Of a DNA stretch of 64,000 nucleotides, positions 9,749 through 17,861 are shown one piece after another. Each line of letters starts with the position of its first letter. The stretch's first letter is position 1. The stretch covers positions 1,878,272 through 1,942,271 of the forward strand of contig NZ_CP058214.1 of assembly GCF_015482775.1 (NCBI RefSeq), in the 5' to 3' direction. The notes under the pieces were generated by a model. The model was given only the letters and a program-made list of their open reading frames with translations, made no database searches and was not told where the DNA came from. The position numbers and the translations under genes were made by a program. Origin of the DNA: Kaustia mangrovi (GTDB lineage: Bacteria; Pseudomonadota; Alphaproteobacteria; Rhizobiales; Im1).

Positions 9749-10044
9749 GCCTCTGCCCCGTCTCCGCCCGTCTGGCGCCGCACCTCCATGCCCGGCTCGA
9801 CGACCGTCATGCAGGCCTGGCAGTTCTTCCGTCCATCCACCTCCACGAGGCAGTCGAAGCACACGCCCATCATGCAATAGGGCGCGCGCGGCGCCCCCGA
9901 CACCGGCGTGTCGCGCAGGGACAGCGCACCGGCGGCGGCCAGCGCGGCGGCCAGCGTGTCGCCCTCGTACGCCTCGATCTCGCGCCCCTCGAACCGAAAC
10001 CGGACCGGCGCGCGCCCGGCATCCTCCTCAAGCCTGCGAAACAT
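9745..10044 (-). CDS. (2Fe-2S)-binding protein, HcnA/OoxX-like small subunit
   Basis: The protein has 99 residues starting at ATG 10044, with a strong GAGGAGG ribosome-binding site. The fold is ferredoxin-like with cluster cysteines in PYCMMGVCFDCLV and, 10 residues later, NCQAC. It belongs to the small [2Fe-2S] subunit family found with HcnB/OoxA-type flavoproteins. Its stop overlaps the start of the A subunit, and its start lies inside the 3' end of the upstream flavoprotein gene (17 bp overlap). This ties all four oxidoreductase genes into one translation-coupled block. A longer frame to 10122 lacks a ribosome-binding site and family sequence. Confidence 0.85.
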   Translation of the reverse strand: MFRRLEEDAGRAPVRFRFEGREIEAYEGDTLAAALAAAGALSLRDTPVSGAPRAPYCMMGVCFDCLVEVDGRKNCQACMTVVEPGMEVRRQTGGDGAEA

Positions 10045-11140
10045 CGAACCTCCTCGCGGTGAACGCAGCGAATGTCTCCCTGAACCGGTCATCGGCGATG
10101 GCCGGCGCAAGGCCGAGCGCATGGGCGGCGGCGAGCGTGACGCCGGAATGGCAGCTCACCGAATAGGCTCCGGGATGGGTTTCCGACTCGTCGTAGACGG
10201 GAAAGCCGTCCGGCGTCATGATCCTGAGCGCGCCCCAGCCGCGCACCACGCGGACATCGTTCAGGAACGGAAAGCTCCGCACCGCGCGCGCCGCGATCTG
10301 GCCGATAACGTCGACACTGGATGTCACGTCGAAGCCGACATCCTCGTGGCTGTCGCCGAGGAGGTAACTCCCCTCCTCCGTCTGGCGCACGAAGGCGGTC
10401 GGCATGGCGAAGCGCTGCGGGCAGCGCTCGGTGACGAGGATCTGGCCCTTCAGCGGCGCGACCGGCACATCGAGGCCGATATCGGGCCCGAGCCGGCGGC
10501 TGCCGAGGCCCGCGGCAAGCACGACCTTCGGCGCCACGAGCCGCTCTGTCGCGGTATGGACGGCATAGGCCGAGCCGTCGCGGGCGATGCGTTCCACGCG
10601 GGCATTGGGCCGGTAGTCCGCACCGCGCAAGCTCAGCCCGTTATGCAGGGCGCGCAGGAGATAGAGCGGGTTGGCATGGCCGTCATGGGGGCCGTAGGTC
10701 GCGCCGACCACGGCCTCGCCGATGCCCGGCACCATGTCGGCGACCTCCGCGCGGTCGAGCACGCGGCAATCGTAGCCACCCTCGCCGGCCTGGTTGTGCA
10801 TGCGGTGGAGGAGCGCCTTGCGGTCCTCCAGCTCCTTCTCGCTCAGGCACAGATGGAGCCCGCCCGGCTTGCGGTAACCGATATCGACCCCGAGCTCGCC
10901 GGACAGCGTATCGGCGAAACCGGGCCATAGATCGGCGGATCTGCCCGTCCACTCAGCGTAGGCCTGCATGCCGTCGCCCTTGCTCTGCACCCAGACCAGA
11001 CCGAAATTGCCGCGCGAGGCCCTGAAGGCCACGTCGCCCTCGTCGAGCACGGCGACATGGAGCCCCTTTTCGGCGAGACCGAAGGCGACCGCGGACCCGA
11101 CGAGCCCGCCGCCGACCACAATGGCGTCATGCGATTTCAT
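10028..11140 (-). CDS. FAD-dependent oxidoreductase, second opine-oxidase B-type subunit
   Basis: The protein has 370 residues from ATG 11140 with a GGGAGGGG ribosome-binding site. The FAD motif AIVVGGGLVGSAVAF is at about residues 6-20, followed by FRASRGNFGLVWVQ, which is characteristic of OoxB-like members of the DAO family. The C-terminal VSCHSGVTLAAA closes the FAD domain. This operon therefore encodes two B-type subunits (here and at 7215) for one A and one X subunit: either alternative partners with different substrates or an unusual heterotetramer. The open frame reaches 11800, but that part overlaps the permease gene in another frame and is not coding. Confidence 0.85.
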   Translation of the reverse strand: MKSHDAIVVGGGLVGSAVAFGLAEKGLHVAVLDEGDVAFRASRGNFGLVWVQSKGDGMQAYAEWTGRSADLWPGFADTLSGELGVDIGYRKPGGLHLCLSEKELEDRKALLHRMHNQAGEGGYDCRVLDRAEVADMVPGIGEAVVGATYGPHDGHANPLYLLRALHNGLSLRGADYRPNARVERIARDGSAYAVHTATERLVAPKVVLAAGLGSRRLGPDIGLDVPVAPLKGQILVTERCPQRFAMPTAFVRQTEEGSYLLGDSHEDVGFDVTSSVDVIGQIAARAVRSFPFLNDVRVVRGWGALRIMTPDGFPVYDESETHPGAYSVSCHSGVTLAAAHALGLAPAIADDRFRETFAAFTARRFDVSQA

Positions 11141-11940
11141 GACCGCCCCTCCCCGCCGATGAGCAGACGGTCCAGGCCGTAGAGGCGCTCGATCACGAAC
11201 ATCAGGGCGACGGTGAAGAGGATGATCACGGTGGATATTGAGGCAACGAGGGGATCGGTCGTCTGGGTGATATGGGCAAACAGCCTGACCGGCAAGGTGG
11301 TCGTGCTCGGATTGACGATGAAAACGGTCACGGTCAGTTCGTCGAAGCTGGTGATGAAGGCGAGCACCCAGCCGCCCGCCACCCCCGGCGCGATCATCGG
11401 CAGGGTCACGCGGCGGAAGGTCGTGAAGGCGGACGCGCCGAGCGAGACGGCAGCACGTTCCGTCGCCCTGTCGAGGCCGGTGACGGAGGCGAGCACGAGG
11501 CGCAGCACATAGGGCGTGATGATGATCGCATGGCAGAGCACGAGCCCGATGAAGGTGCCGTTCATGCCGAATTGCGACAGGAAGCGCAGGAAGGCGATGC
11601 CGAGCACGATGGTCGGCACGGTGAGCGGCGACATGAAGAGCCCGACGAGCCCGTCGCGGCCGGCAAAACGGTAGCGCCCGATGGCAAGCGCCGCCGGCAC
11701 TGCGATCACGGAGGACAGTGTCGCGGAGGCCACGCCCAGATAGAGGCTCATCCAGAAGGCGGCGATGAAGTCGGGATTGTCCAGAATGGCCCGGAACCAC
11801 CTGAGCGAGATACCGCTCGGCGGGAATTCCAGGAAGCCTTCCGGTGTGAACGACACCGCGATCACGACGAGGAGCGGCCCCGTCATGAACAGGATGAAGA
11901 GCGCATTGAAGATCAGCGCGAGCGGTCCGTTCCGGCTCAT
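11137..11940 (-). CDS. ABC transporter permease, PotC-like
   Basis: The protein has 267 residues with about six membrane helices. The inner-membrane component signature EAA-type loop is visible as AAVSLGASAFTTFRRVTLPMIAPGV. The N terminus (FNALFILFMTGPLLVVIAVSF, then FPPSGISLRWF) is typical of PotC/YdcV-type permeases of the spermidine/putrescine family. It pairs with the PotB-like permease upstream; start and stop codons overlap on both sides (ATGA). The neighbouring oxidase genes suggest the imported solute is an amine, amino acid or opine. Confidence 0.9.
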   Translation of the reverse strand: MSRNGPLALIFNALFILFMTGPLLVVIAVSFTPEGFLEFPPSGISLRWFRAILDNPDFIAAFWMSLYLGVASATLSSVIAVPAALAIGRYRFAGRDGLVGLFMSPLTVPTIVLGIAFLRFLSQFGMNGTFIGLVLCHAIIITPYVLRLVLASVTGLDRATERAAVSLGASAFTTFRRVTLPMIAPGVAGGWVLAFITSFDELTVTVFIVNPSTTTLPVRLFAHITQTTDPLVASISTVIILFTVALMFVIERLYGLDRLLIGGEGRS

Positions 11941-12797
11941 CCGAATACCTGCGCGTAACGCCGCTCCACGAAGCGGTTGTAGGAGACGATGATCGCCATC
12001 ACCGCGACGAGCAGCAGCATGGCGATGGCCGCGCCGAGCGGCCAGTTGAGCGTGTTGAGGAACTCGTCATAGACGGTGGTGGAGACGACCTTCACGCGCC
12101 GGCCGCCGAGAATGGCCGGCGTGGCGAAGGCGCTTGCCGCCAGCGAGAAGACGATCAGCGAACCCGACAGCACCCCCGGCATGGCCTGCGGCAGGACAAT
12201 GCGGAAGAAGATGGTGAGCTGGCTCGCGCCGAGCGAGGCCGCCGCCCGCTCCGTCGCCGGGTCCTGCCGGTGGAGCGCCGCCCACACCGCGATGACCATG
12301 AAGGGCACGAAGACATGGACGAGCGCGATCACGATGCCGCCGCTCGTATACATCATCTTGATCGGCGTCTCGATCAGTCCGAGCCGCATGAGCGCCTCGT
12401 TGATGACACCGCGATTGCCGAGCAGGATCGCCCAGCCGAGCGTGCGCACCACGACCGAGATCAGGAGCGGCCCGAGGATCGCAAGCAGGACGAGAGAGCG
12501 CCAGCGCGCCTTCATGCGATAGAGGATATAGGCCTCCGGCGTGCCGATCAGGGCGGCGATCGCCGTCGTCACCAGCGCGATGGCGAAGGTGCGCCCAAAG
12601 ATCTCGTGGAAATAGCCGTCGGTGAGCACGTCGATATAGTTGGCGAGATCGAAGGCCGGCTCAATGCCTGTATAGAAGCCGAACCTGTAGAAGCTCAACA
12701 GGAACGTCATTCCCAGCGGCACGATGAGAAGCGCGAAGAACAGCGCGAGCGCCGGCAGGCTGAGATAGTAGGGGACCGCCGCGCCGCGCCTAGCCAT
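11937..12797 (-). CDS. ABC transporter permease, PotB-like
   Basis: The protein has 286 residues from ATG 12797, which lies inside the 3' end of the ATPase gene (8 bp overlap); the longer frame to 12884 runs through ATPase coding sequence and is rejected. Six hydrophobic helices are visible, with the cytoplasmic coupling loop AAASLGASQLTIFFRIVLPQAMPGV. It is a PotB-type half of the heterodimeric channel, partner of the gene at 11137. Confidence 0.9.
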   Translation of the reverse strand: MARRGAAVPYYLSLPALALFFALLIVPLGMTFLLSFYRFGFYTGIEPAFDLANYIDVLTDGYFHEIFGRTFAIALVTTAIAALIGTPEAYILYRMKARWRSLVLLAILGPLLISVVVRTLGWAILLGNRGVINEALMRLGLIETPIKMMYTSGGIVIALVHVFVPFMVIAVWAALHRQDPATERAAASLGASQLTIFFRIVLPQAMPGVLSGSLIVFSLAASAFATPAILGGRRVKVVSTTVYDEFLNTLNWPLGAAIAMLLLVAVMAIIVSYNRFVERRYAQVFG

Positions 12798-13854
12798 GGT
12801 CGTCCCCCGAGAGCACACGCACCTGATCGCCCTCCCAGGCGAGCCCCACCTCCTCTCCGGCCCGCGCCTCCGCCCGGCCGGCATTCTGGTGCACGACGAG
12901 GAGCTCGCCGAGCGGGCTGTCGATCTGGAAGAGCCACTGGTTGCCGAGGAAGACGCCGGTCTTCACATGGCCCCGGATCACTGCCTCTGCGGGATCGGCG
13001 AACCGGATCTTCTCCGGCCTGATGGACAGGAGAACGCGGTCGCCCTCCGCCCCCTCTCCCGCGGGCGCCTTCAGCGCGACATCGCCGGCCCGCAGGCGGA
13101 GCATGTCGCCGTCGCGGCCCTCCACTGCCGCCGCCACGAGATTGGTCTTGCCGAGGAAGGTCGACACGAAGTCGCTCTTCGGGAACTCATAGGCCTCGAA
13201 GGGCGTGGAAATCTGCACGATGTGGCCGCGATGCATGACCGCGATGCGGTCGCTCAGGGCCATGGCCTCGGTCTGGTCGTGGGTGACGAGGACCGTGGTG
13301 ACGCCGGTCGACTGCTGGATGTTGCGCAGCTCGATCTGCATCTCCTCGCGCAGCTTGGCGTCGAGATTGGAGAGCGGCTCGTCGAGCAGCAGGAGGTCGG
13401 GCTTGATGACCAGCGCCCTTGCAAGCGCCACGCGCTGCTGCTGGCCGCCGGACAGCGCGCGGGGATAGCGCCCGGCGAGACCGCCGAGGCGGACGAGCTC
13501 CAGCGCCTCGGCCACGCGGCCCGCACGCTCGCCGGCCGGCACCTTGCGCATCTCCAGCCCGAAGCCGACATTCTGCTCCACCGTCATATGGGGGAACAGG
13601 GCGTAGCTCTGGAACACGATGCCGATGCCGCGCCGGTTGGCGCGGACATTGGCCATGTCGCGCCCGGCGATGCGGATCTCCCCGCCGGTCGGGTCCTCGA
13701 AACCGGCGATCATCTGCAATGTCGTGGTCTTGCCGCAGCCGGAGGGGCCGAGAAGCGAGACGAACTCGCCCTGCTCGACCGAGAGGTCGAGCCCGTCCAC
13801 CGCCACCACGTCGCCGAACCGCTTGCTCAGACGTTGAAGCTCGAGAAAGGCCAT
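12790..13854 (-). CDS. ABC transporter ATP-binding protein, PotA-like
   Basis: The protein has 354 residues. Walker A is GPSGCGKTT (about 37-45), the Q-loop is FQSYALFPHM, the signature is LSGGQQQRVALARAL, Walker B is LLLLDEPLSNLD, and the H-loop is VLVTHDQTEAM. A C-terminal TOBE-type regulatory domain follows, as expected for the PotA/MalK branch. It powers the permeases at 11137 and 11937. It follows the binding-protein gene after a 76 bp gap containing a hairpin. Confidence 0.92.
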   Translation of the reverse strand: MAFLELQRLSKRFGDVVAVDGLDLSVEQGEFVSLLGPSGCGKTTTLQMIAGFEDPTGGEIRIAGRDMANVRANRRGIGIVFQSYALFPHMTVEQNVGFGLEMRKVPAGERAGRVAEALELVRLGGLAGRYPRALSGGQQQRVALARALVIKPDLLLLDEPLSNLDAKLREEMQIELRNIQQSTGVTTVLVTHDQTEAMALSDRIAVMHRGHIVQISTPFEAYEFPKSDFVSTFLGKTNLVAAAVEGRDGDMLRLRAGDVALKAPAGEGAEGDRVLLSIRPEKIRFADPAEAVIRGHVKTGVFLGNQWLFQIDSPLGELLVVHQNAGRAEARAGEEVGLAWEGDQVRVLSGDDHG

Positions 13855-13884
13855 TGTCGGATGTCACGCTCTGGAGTGCGGGAT

Positions 13885-13907
13885 GGGAGGGACGCAACGC
13901 CCCTCCC
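13885..13907 (-). repeat. hairpin between binding-protein and ATPase genes (operon 1)
   Basis: On the transcribed strand GGGAGGGGCG and CGTCCCTCCC pair around a UUG triloop: a 10-bp stem with one G-U pair. It lies in the 76-bp gap directly after the solute-binding-protein stop. There is no U-tract after it, so it is more likely an mRNA-stabilising or attenuating structure than a full terminator. Confidence 0.6.
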
Positions 13908-13930
13908 CCGTATCTTGGCGGGCGGCGCGA

Positions 13931-14971
13931 TCAGCGTTCGACCTCGCGGCTCCAGCGCTGGGTCCATTCCTCGCGCTTGGGGTTGATCACGTTCCAGTCG
14001 ACCGCGACCAGATTGCCGACCTTCTCCGGACCGTAGGGCAGGCTGTCGCCCAGCTCCTTCGGCAGCTCGGTCTTCTTGTTGGTGGGTCCGAAGCCCATGG
14101 TCTCGGCGAGCTTGGCCTGGACGTCGGGCGAGAGCACATATTCGATGAAGGCCTGGGCCTCCTCGGACACGTTGCTGTCGACGATCGGGCAGATGCCGAC
14201 CATGAGCGCCACCGCGCCTTCCTCCGGATAGCCGAAGACGGCCGGGAAGCCGGTGTCGGCGAGCGACTTCACACGCCCGCTGCCCCAGATCGACAGCGCG
14301 ATCTCGCCCGATTGGAACAGCTCCGACATCTTGCCCGAGGACGGCTCGAACACCAGGACGTTGGGGGCGACCTTTTCCTTCATCGCCGCAAAGCCCGGCT
14401 CGATATCGGTCTCGCTGCCGCCATTCAGCCGCGCCATCATCACCAGCGTGTGGAGGCCGTATGTGTTGGTGATCGGCGGGATGGACAGGAGCTGGCTGTA
14501 TTTCGGGTCGGCGAGATCCATCCAGGATTTCGGCGGTTCCCAGCCCTTCTCCTTGAACATCTCCGCATTGTAGGCGAAGCCCGTCGCGACGAAGCCCGCC
14601 CCGATCGCCTTGTCGGTGCCCATGCGGGCGATGTCGTAGATGTCGGCGAGCGCCGGCGTATCCTCGATGGGGCCGCAGAAGCCCAGCGCCACCGCCTGGT
14701 ACATGGGTCCGTCGTCGAGGAAGACGACATCCATCTCCTGATTGCCCTTCTGCGCCTGAAGGCGCGCCAGGTTCTCCGTCGAGTTGCCCGGCACGAACTG
14801 CACCGTGACGCCGTGCTCCTTCTCGAACGGAGGAATGACGACCTCCTTCATCAGCCGCTCGAAGGAGCCGCCATATCCGCCGAGCACGACCGTCTTGTCC
14901 TGAGCCGTTGCCGGCGCGGCATGTGCGAGCGCGGCAAGGCCCGCGGCCGCAAGCATGAGCTTCATGCGCAT
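13931..14971 (-). CDS. periplasmic solute-binding protein, PotD-like, of ABC operon 1
   Basis: The protein has 346 residues from ATG 14971, placed behind the strong ribosome-binding site GAGGAGGG; the longer frame to 15022 has none. A signal peptide covers about residues 1-23 (KLMLAAAGLAALAHAAPATA, cleavage near AQD). The mature domain shows VVLGGYGGSFERL and later YNAEMFKEKGWEPPKSWMDL, typical of family-1/6 extracellular binding proteins for spermidine, putrescine, opines or related cations. It is the first gene of the operon and is divergent from LysR 15094. The ligand is unconfirmed; the opine-oxidase-like genes downstream make an opine or a modified amino acid plausible. Confidence 0.88.
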   Translation of the reverse strand: MRMKLMLAAAGLAALAHAAPATAQDKTVVLGGYGGSFERLMKEVVIPPFEKEHGVTVQFVPGNSTENLARLQAQKGNQEMDVVFLDDGPMYQAVALGFCGPIEDTPALADIYDIARMGTDKAIGAGFVATGFAYNAEMFKEKGWEPPKSWMDLADPKYSQLLSIPPITNTYGLHTLVMMARLNGGSETDIEPGFAAMKEKVAPNVLVFEPSSGKMSELFQSGEIALSIWGSGRVKSLADTGFPAVFGYPEEGAVALMVGICPIVDSNVSEEAQAFIEYVLSPDVQAKLAETMGFGPTNKKTELPKELGDSLPYGPEKVGNLVAVDWNVINPKREEWTQRWSREVER

Positions 14972-15054
14972 TTGTCCCTCCTCTTCCCCAGTTAGAACGA
15001 TTAAAGCGTTGCGTAGCCTCACATGAGTGTCAAATATCTAATTTTGGGCTATGA

Positions 15055-15069
15055 ATTACCAAAGGTTAT
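15055..15069. promoter_or_regulatory. candidate LysR box between LysR and the importer operon
   Basis: ATTACCAAAGGTTAT is a near-perfect dyad (one mismatched pair) in the 122-bp divergent gap, 25 bp before the LysR start. It contains T-N11-A spacing as in LysR sites, and a TTGACA hexamer for the leftward operon lies at 15029-15034. This is a prediction from pattern only. Confidence 0.35.
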
Positions 15070-15093
15070 GAGCTCTGGAGAGGCGGGCATCCG

Positions 15094-15999
15094 ATGAACC
15101 TGCGTCAGATCGAGGCGTTCCGCCGGGTTCTCGAGACCGGATCGGTCACCCGTGCCGCCGAGGCGCTGTCGATTTCCCAGCCGGCGGTCAGCAAGCTTCT
15201 GGCGACGCTGGAGCGCACATGCGGCTTCGCCCTGTTCCACCGCACGGGCGGACGGCTGACGCCGACGCGCGAGGCGCGCCTGCTCGCCCATGAGGTCGAA
15301 CGGCTGTTCCAGGACACCGAGCGCCTCGACAATATCGCCCAGGCGATCCGCGACCGCCGCTGGGGGCAGCTCAAGGTCGCCGGTTTCCCGGCGCTCTCAT
15401 GGCGCTTCCTGCCACGCGTCCTGTCTCCGCTCCTGGCCGAACGGCCCGACGTGCACCTCGCGCTCCAGAGCCGGACATCGCCACGGATCGTGGAGCTCGC
15501 CATCGCCCAGCAGATCGATGTCGGCTTCAGTCTGTTGCCTGTCGACCATCCGTTGGTCGATTGCGAGAAACTGTGCGAGTTCGAGCTCGTCTGTGCCCTG
15601 CCCAAGGGCCACGACCTCACGCGCCGCCGGGTCATCCGCCCGCGCGACCTGACCGACGTGCCCTTCATCTCCCTCGGCCGCGAGGACCGGTCGCGCTTCA
15701 TCGTCGACGAGGCTTTCCATGGCCGCGCCCGGCGCACCCATATGCAGATCGAGGCGCAGATGGCGGAAACCGCATGCAGCTTCGTCGCCAGCGGTCTCGG
15801 CGTGGCGCTCGTCCCGCCCTTCGCGGCGGAGGCCTTCAGGTCCGACGGCGTGGAGGCCAGACGCTTCACGCCGTCGATCCGCATGGCCGCCTGGCAGCTC
15901 CTGCCGAACAGCACGCCGCCGGCCATGATCACCCTGGAGATCTGCGACCGGCTCCGCGAGGCCTTCAGGCCCTACCGGGTCGGCCGCGACGGCGCGTGA
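15094..15999 (+). CDS. LysR-family regulator, NocR/OccR-like context
   Basis: The protein has 301 residues. The helix-turn-helix is at about residues 2-60 (LRQIEAFRRVLETGSVTRAA, ISQPAVSKLLATLERTCGF). The effector domain shows WGQLKVAGFPALSW, CSFVASGLGVALVPPF and a late MAAWQLLPNS, a shape similar to opine-responsive LysR proteins. Divergent transcription from an importer plus opine-oxidase-like genes matches the layout of occ/noc loci, where the LysR senses the opine. The operon is the likely target, but the inducer cannot be named. Confidence 0.88.
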   Translation: MNLRQIEAFRRVLETGSVTRAAEALSISQPAVSKLLATLERTCGFALFHRTGGRLTPTREARLLAHEVERLFQDTERLDNIAQAIRDRRWGQLKVAGFPALSWRFLPRVLSPLLAERPDVHLALQSRTSPRIVELAIAQQIDVGFSLLPVDHPLVDCEKLCEFELVCALPKGHDLTRRRVIRPRDLTDVPFISLGREDRSRFIVDEAFHGRARRTHMQIEAQMAETACSFVASGLGVALVPPFAAEAFRSDGVEARRFTPSIRMAAWQLLPNSTPPAMITLEICDRLREAFRPYRVGRDGA

Positions 16000-16053
16000 C
16001 GGCCAGCGCGGCGGCTGTCATGATACGGCCATTCCGGTTGAGGAGCATCGGAC

Positions 16054-16779
16054 ATGGCCAATCCCCCTGCCGCCATCGCATCCGCCCTTGCCATGCTCGC
16101 CGCGCTTGGCGCTCTCGCCGCGACCGGTGCCGCGGCCGCAGACCGGGGCGATCCCCGGCGTGGTGCGGAGCTTTACCGGGGCTGTATTCCCTGCCACGCG
16201 CTCACGCCGGGCACGCATCTGACCGGCCCGAGCCTCGCCGGCCTTTGGGGCCGGCCCGCCGGACGCGTGGAGGGGTTCACCCGCTATTCCGGCGCGCTGG
16301 ACACCGCTGGGCTCACATGGGACGGCCCCACGCTCGACGCCTGGATCGCGGATCCGGCGGGCCTCGTGGAAAGCACCTCCATGACCTTTTCGGGGCTTGC
16401 CGACGAGAGCGCCCGCCGGGACCTCATCGCCTTCCTGGAGATCGCCATGGCGCCCGGCGGTGCCACGGCCGTCGTCGAGCGGGACCTCATCCCGACAGAG
16501 TTCGTCCGCGGCCGCCAGCCCGCCCCGCTGACGCCGACGCCGGCCGACGCGCAAGTCGCGGCGATCCGCCATTGCGGCGACAATTACTGGATCACGACAG
16601 CGGACGGCACGACCACCCCTCACTGGGAGATGAATGTCCGCCTCAAGATCGACACGAGCCCCGCAGGACCGGAGCCCGGCCAGCCGGCGCTCATCCGATC
16701 CGGCTCGCTCGGCGACCGCATCTCGGTCGTCTTTTCCAGTGTCGGCGAGCTCAAGAGCGTCCTGAGGGAGGAATGCTGA
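16054..16779 (+). CDS. periplasmic c-type cytochrome with C-terminal extension
   Basis: The protein has 241 residues. A signal peptide covers about residues 1-28 (ALAMLAALGALAATGAAAA). The haem-binding CIPCH is at about residues 43-47, and a candidate axial methionine is in TSMTFSGLADE near residue 110. These make a class I cytochrome domain of about 110 residues. The remaining ~110 residues (from about 130) carry no haem motif and include HCGDNYWITTADGTT and IRSGSLGDRISVVFSS, which are not recognised. The protein probably carries electrons in the periplasm. It is tail-to-tail with the OmpA-like gene, and no obvious redox partner is adjacent except the oxidase operon at 7-11 kb. Confidence 0.8.
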   Translation: MANPPAAIASALAMLAALGALAATGAAAADRGDPRRGAELYRGCIPCHALTPGTHLTGPSLAGLWGRPAGRVEGFTRYSGALDTAGLTWDGPTLDAWIADPAGLVESTSMTFSGLADESARRDLIAFLEIAMAPGGATAVVERDLIPTEFVRGRQPAPLTPTPADAQVAAIRHCGDNYWITTADGTTTPHWEMNVRLKIDTSPAGPEPGQPALIRSGSLGDRISVVFSSVGELKSVLREEC

Positions 16780-16807
16780 GCCCGAACGGCGCATGCCCCC
16801 GACGCAC

Positions 16808-17779
16808 TCAGCGCGCCATACGCTCCACGATCTCCACCCGGCGATTGCGCGCCCGGCCGTCCTCCGTGCGATTGGTCGCGACCGGCGCGACCATGCCGAC
16901 GCCGACGGGTGTCAGCCGCTCCGCGGCAACGCCGTACTCGGCGCCGAGCGCCTTGACAACGGCGCGCGCCCGGCGCTCGGAGAGGTCGAGATTGTACTCG
17001 TAACCGCCCTTGCCGTCGGTATGGCCGACGATGAAGACCTGGAGGTCGGGGCTCTCCTTCAGGAGTCTCGCGATCTCCTGGAGCTGGGCTTTGGACTCCG
17101 GCCTGATCGTGTCCTTGTCGAAATCGAAGAGGATGCCATAGACCGCCACGCGGCCCTGCGCGGCGAGATCGCGCTCCATCTCGCCGGCCTCCACCACCGT
17201 CATGCGCTGCTCCATGGGTTCCATCTCGATCACGTCGAGCTGGATCATGGCGCGGTTCTTGTTGGGCCCGCCGCCCGCCTTGTTCATCACCACATAGAGC
17301 GCGGCATAGACGTCGCCCTCCGGGCGCGCGAGCCGGGCGGCCAGATAGCGCTGGTCGGCATAATACTCGCCGAACGCCGTATAGGCGCTCTTGGGCGAGG
17401 CGGCGTGGTTGAAATTGCGCCCGCCGCAGCCTTCCTTCTCGCAGGAGAAGACCGTATCGAACCCGGCTTCGGCGAGCGCCGTCTCGTAATTGCGGAACAC
17501 CTCGAGGGCAGAGCGGTCCGCCGGCGCGCGATAGGTGATGCGGGTCAGCGCGCCCTCCAGCGCGAGCGTCGAGTCGAGGTTCTTCTCCAACCCGCCATAG
17601 GCCTTCGCCGGCGCGACGAGCAGCCGGTAATCGGTGAAGGCCTCGGTGTCGTACTTGACGATCTCGGACCCCTCATAGCGCGGGATCAGCGGATGGTCCG
17701 CGCTGCCCTGGATATCGCCGGCGGTGGCATTGGCAATCCCGGCGAGGAGCAGGACGAGGACGACAAGGATGGTGCGCAT
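16808..17779 (-). CDS. DUF4892 / OmpA-like envelope protein
   Basis: The protein has 323 residues from ATG 17779 with ribosome-binding site GGGAGG. A signal peptide covers about residues 1-20. The next part (DIQGSADHPLIPRYEGSEIV, then DYRLLVAP) is characteristic of DUF4892. The C-terminal ~110 residues are an OmpA-type peptidoglycan-binding domain: ILFDFDKDTIRPES, VGHTDGKGGYEYNLDLSERRA, NRRVEIV. The protein presumably links the outer envelope to peptidoglycan. The open frame continues upstream to 18004, overlapping the amidase gene, and that part is not coding. Confidence 0.88.
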   Translation of the reverse strand: MRTILVVLVLLLAGIANATAGDIQGSADHPLIPRYEGSEIVKYDTEAFTDYRLLVAPAKAYGGLEKNLDSTLALEGALTRITYRAPADRSALEVFRNYETALAEAGFDTVFSCEKEGCGGRNFNHAASPKSAYTAFGEYYADQRYLAARLARPEGDVYAALYVVMNKAGGGPNKNRAMIQLDVIEMEPMEQRMTVVEAGEMERDLAAQGRVAVYGILFDFDKDTIRPESKAQLQEIARLLKESPDLQVFIVGHTDGKGGYEYNLDLSERRARAVVKALGAEYGVAAERLTPVGVGMVAPVATNRTEDGRARNRRVEIVERMAR

Positions 17780-17861
17780 GGTTTGCCTCCCTTCGTCGCC
17801 CCCTCCCCGACGATGACCGCATCCTAGCGGCTTTCGCGACGCGACGGAACCGCCGGTGGCC

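Noticed and set aside
8261-9880. 539-codon plus-strand frame opposite the oxidoreductase genes
   Set aside because: It is a shadow of the FAD/BFD protein gene, with arginine-rich, motif-free translation.
10028-11800. Apparent permease-oxidoreductase fusion of 590 residues
   Set aside because: The upstream part is an off-frame reading of the PotC gene; a strong ribosome-binding site sits before ATG 11140.
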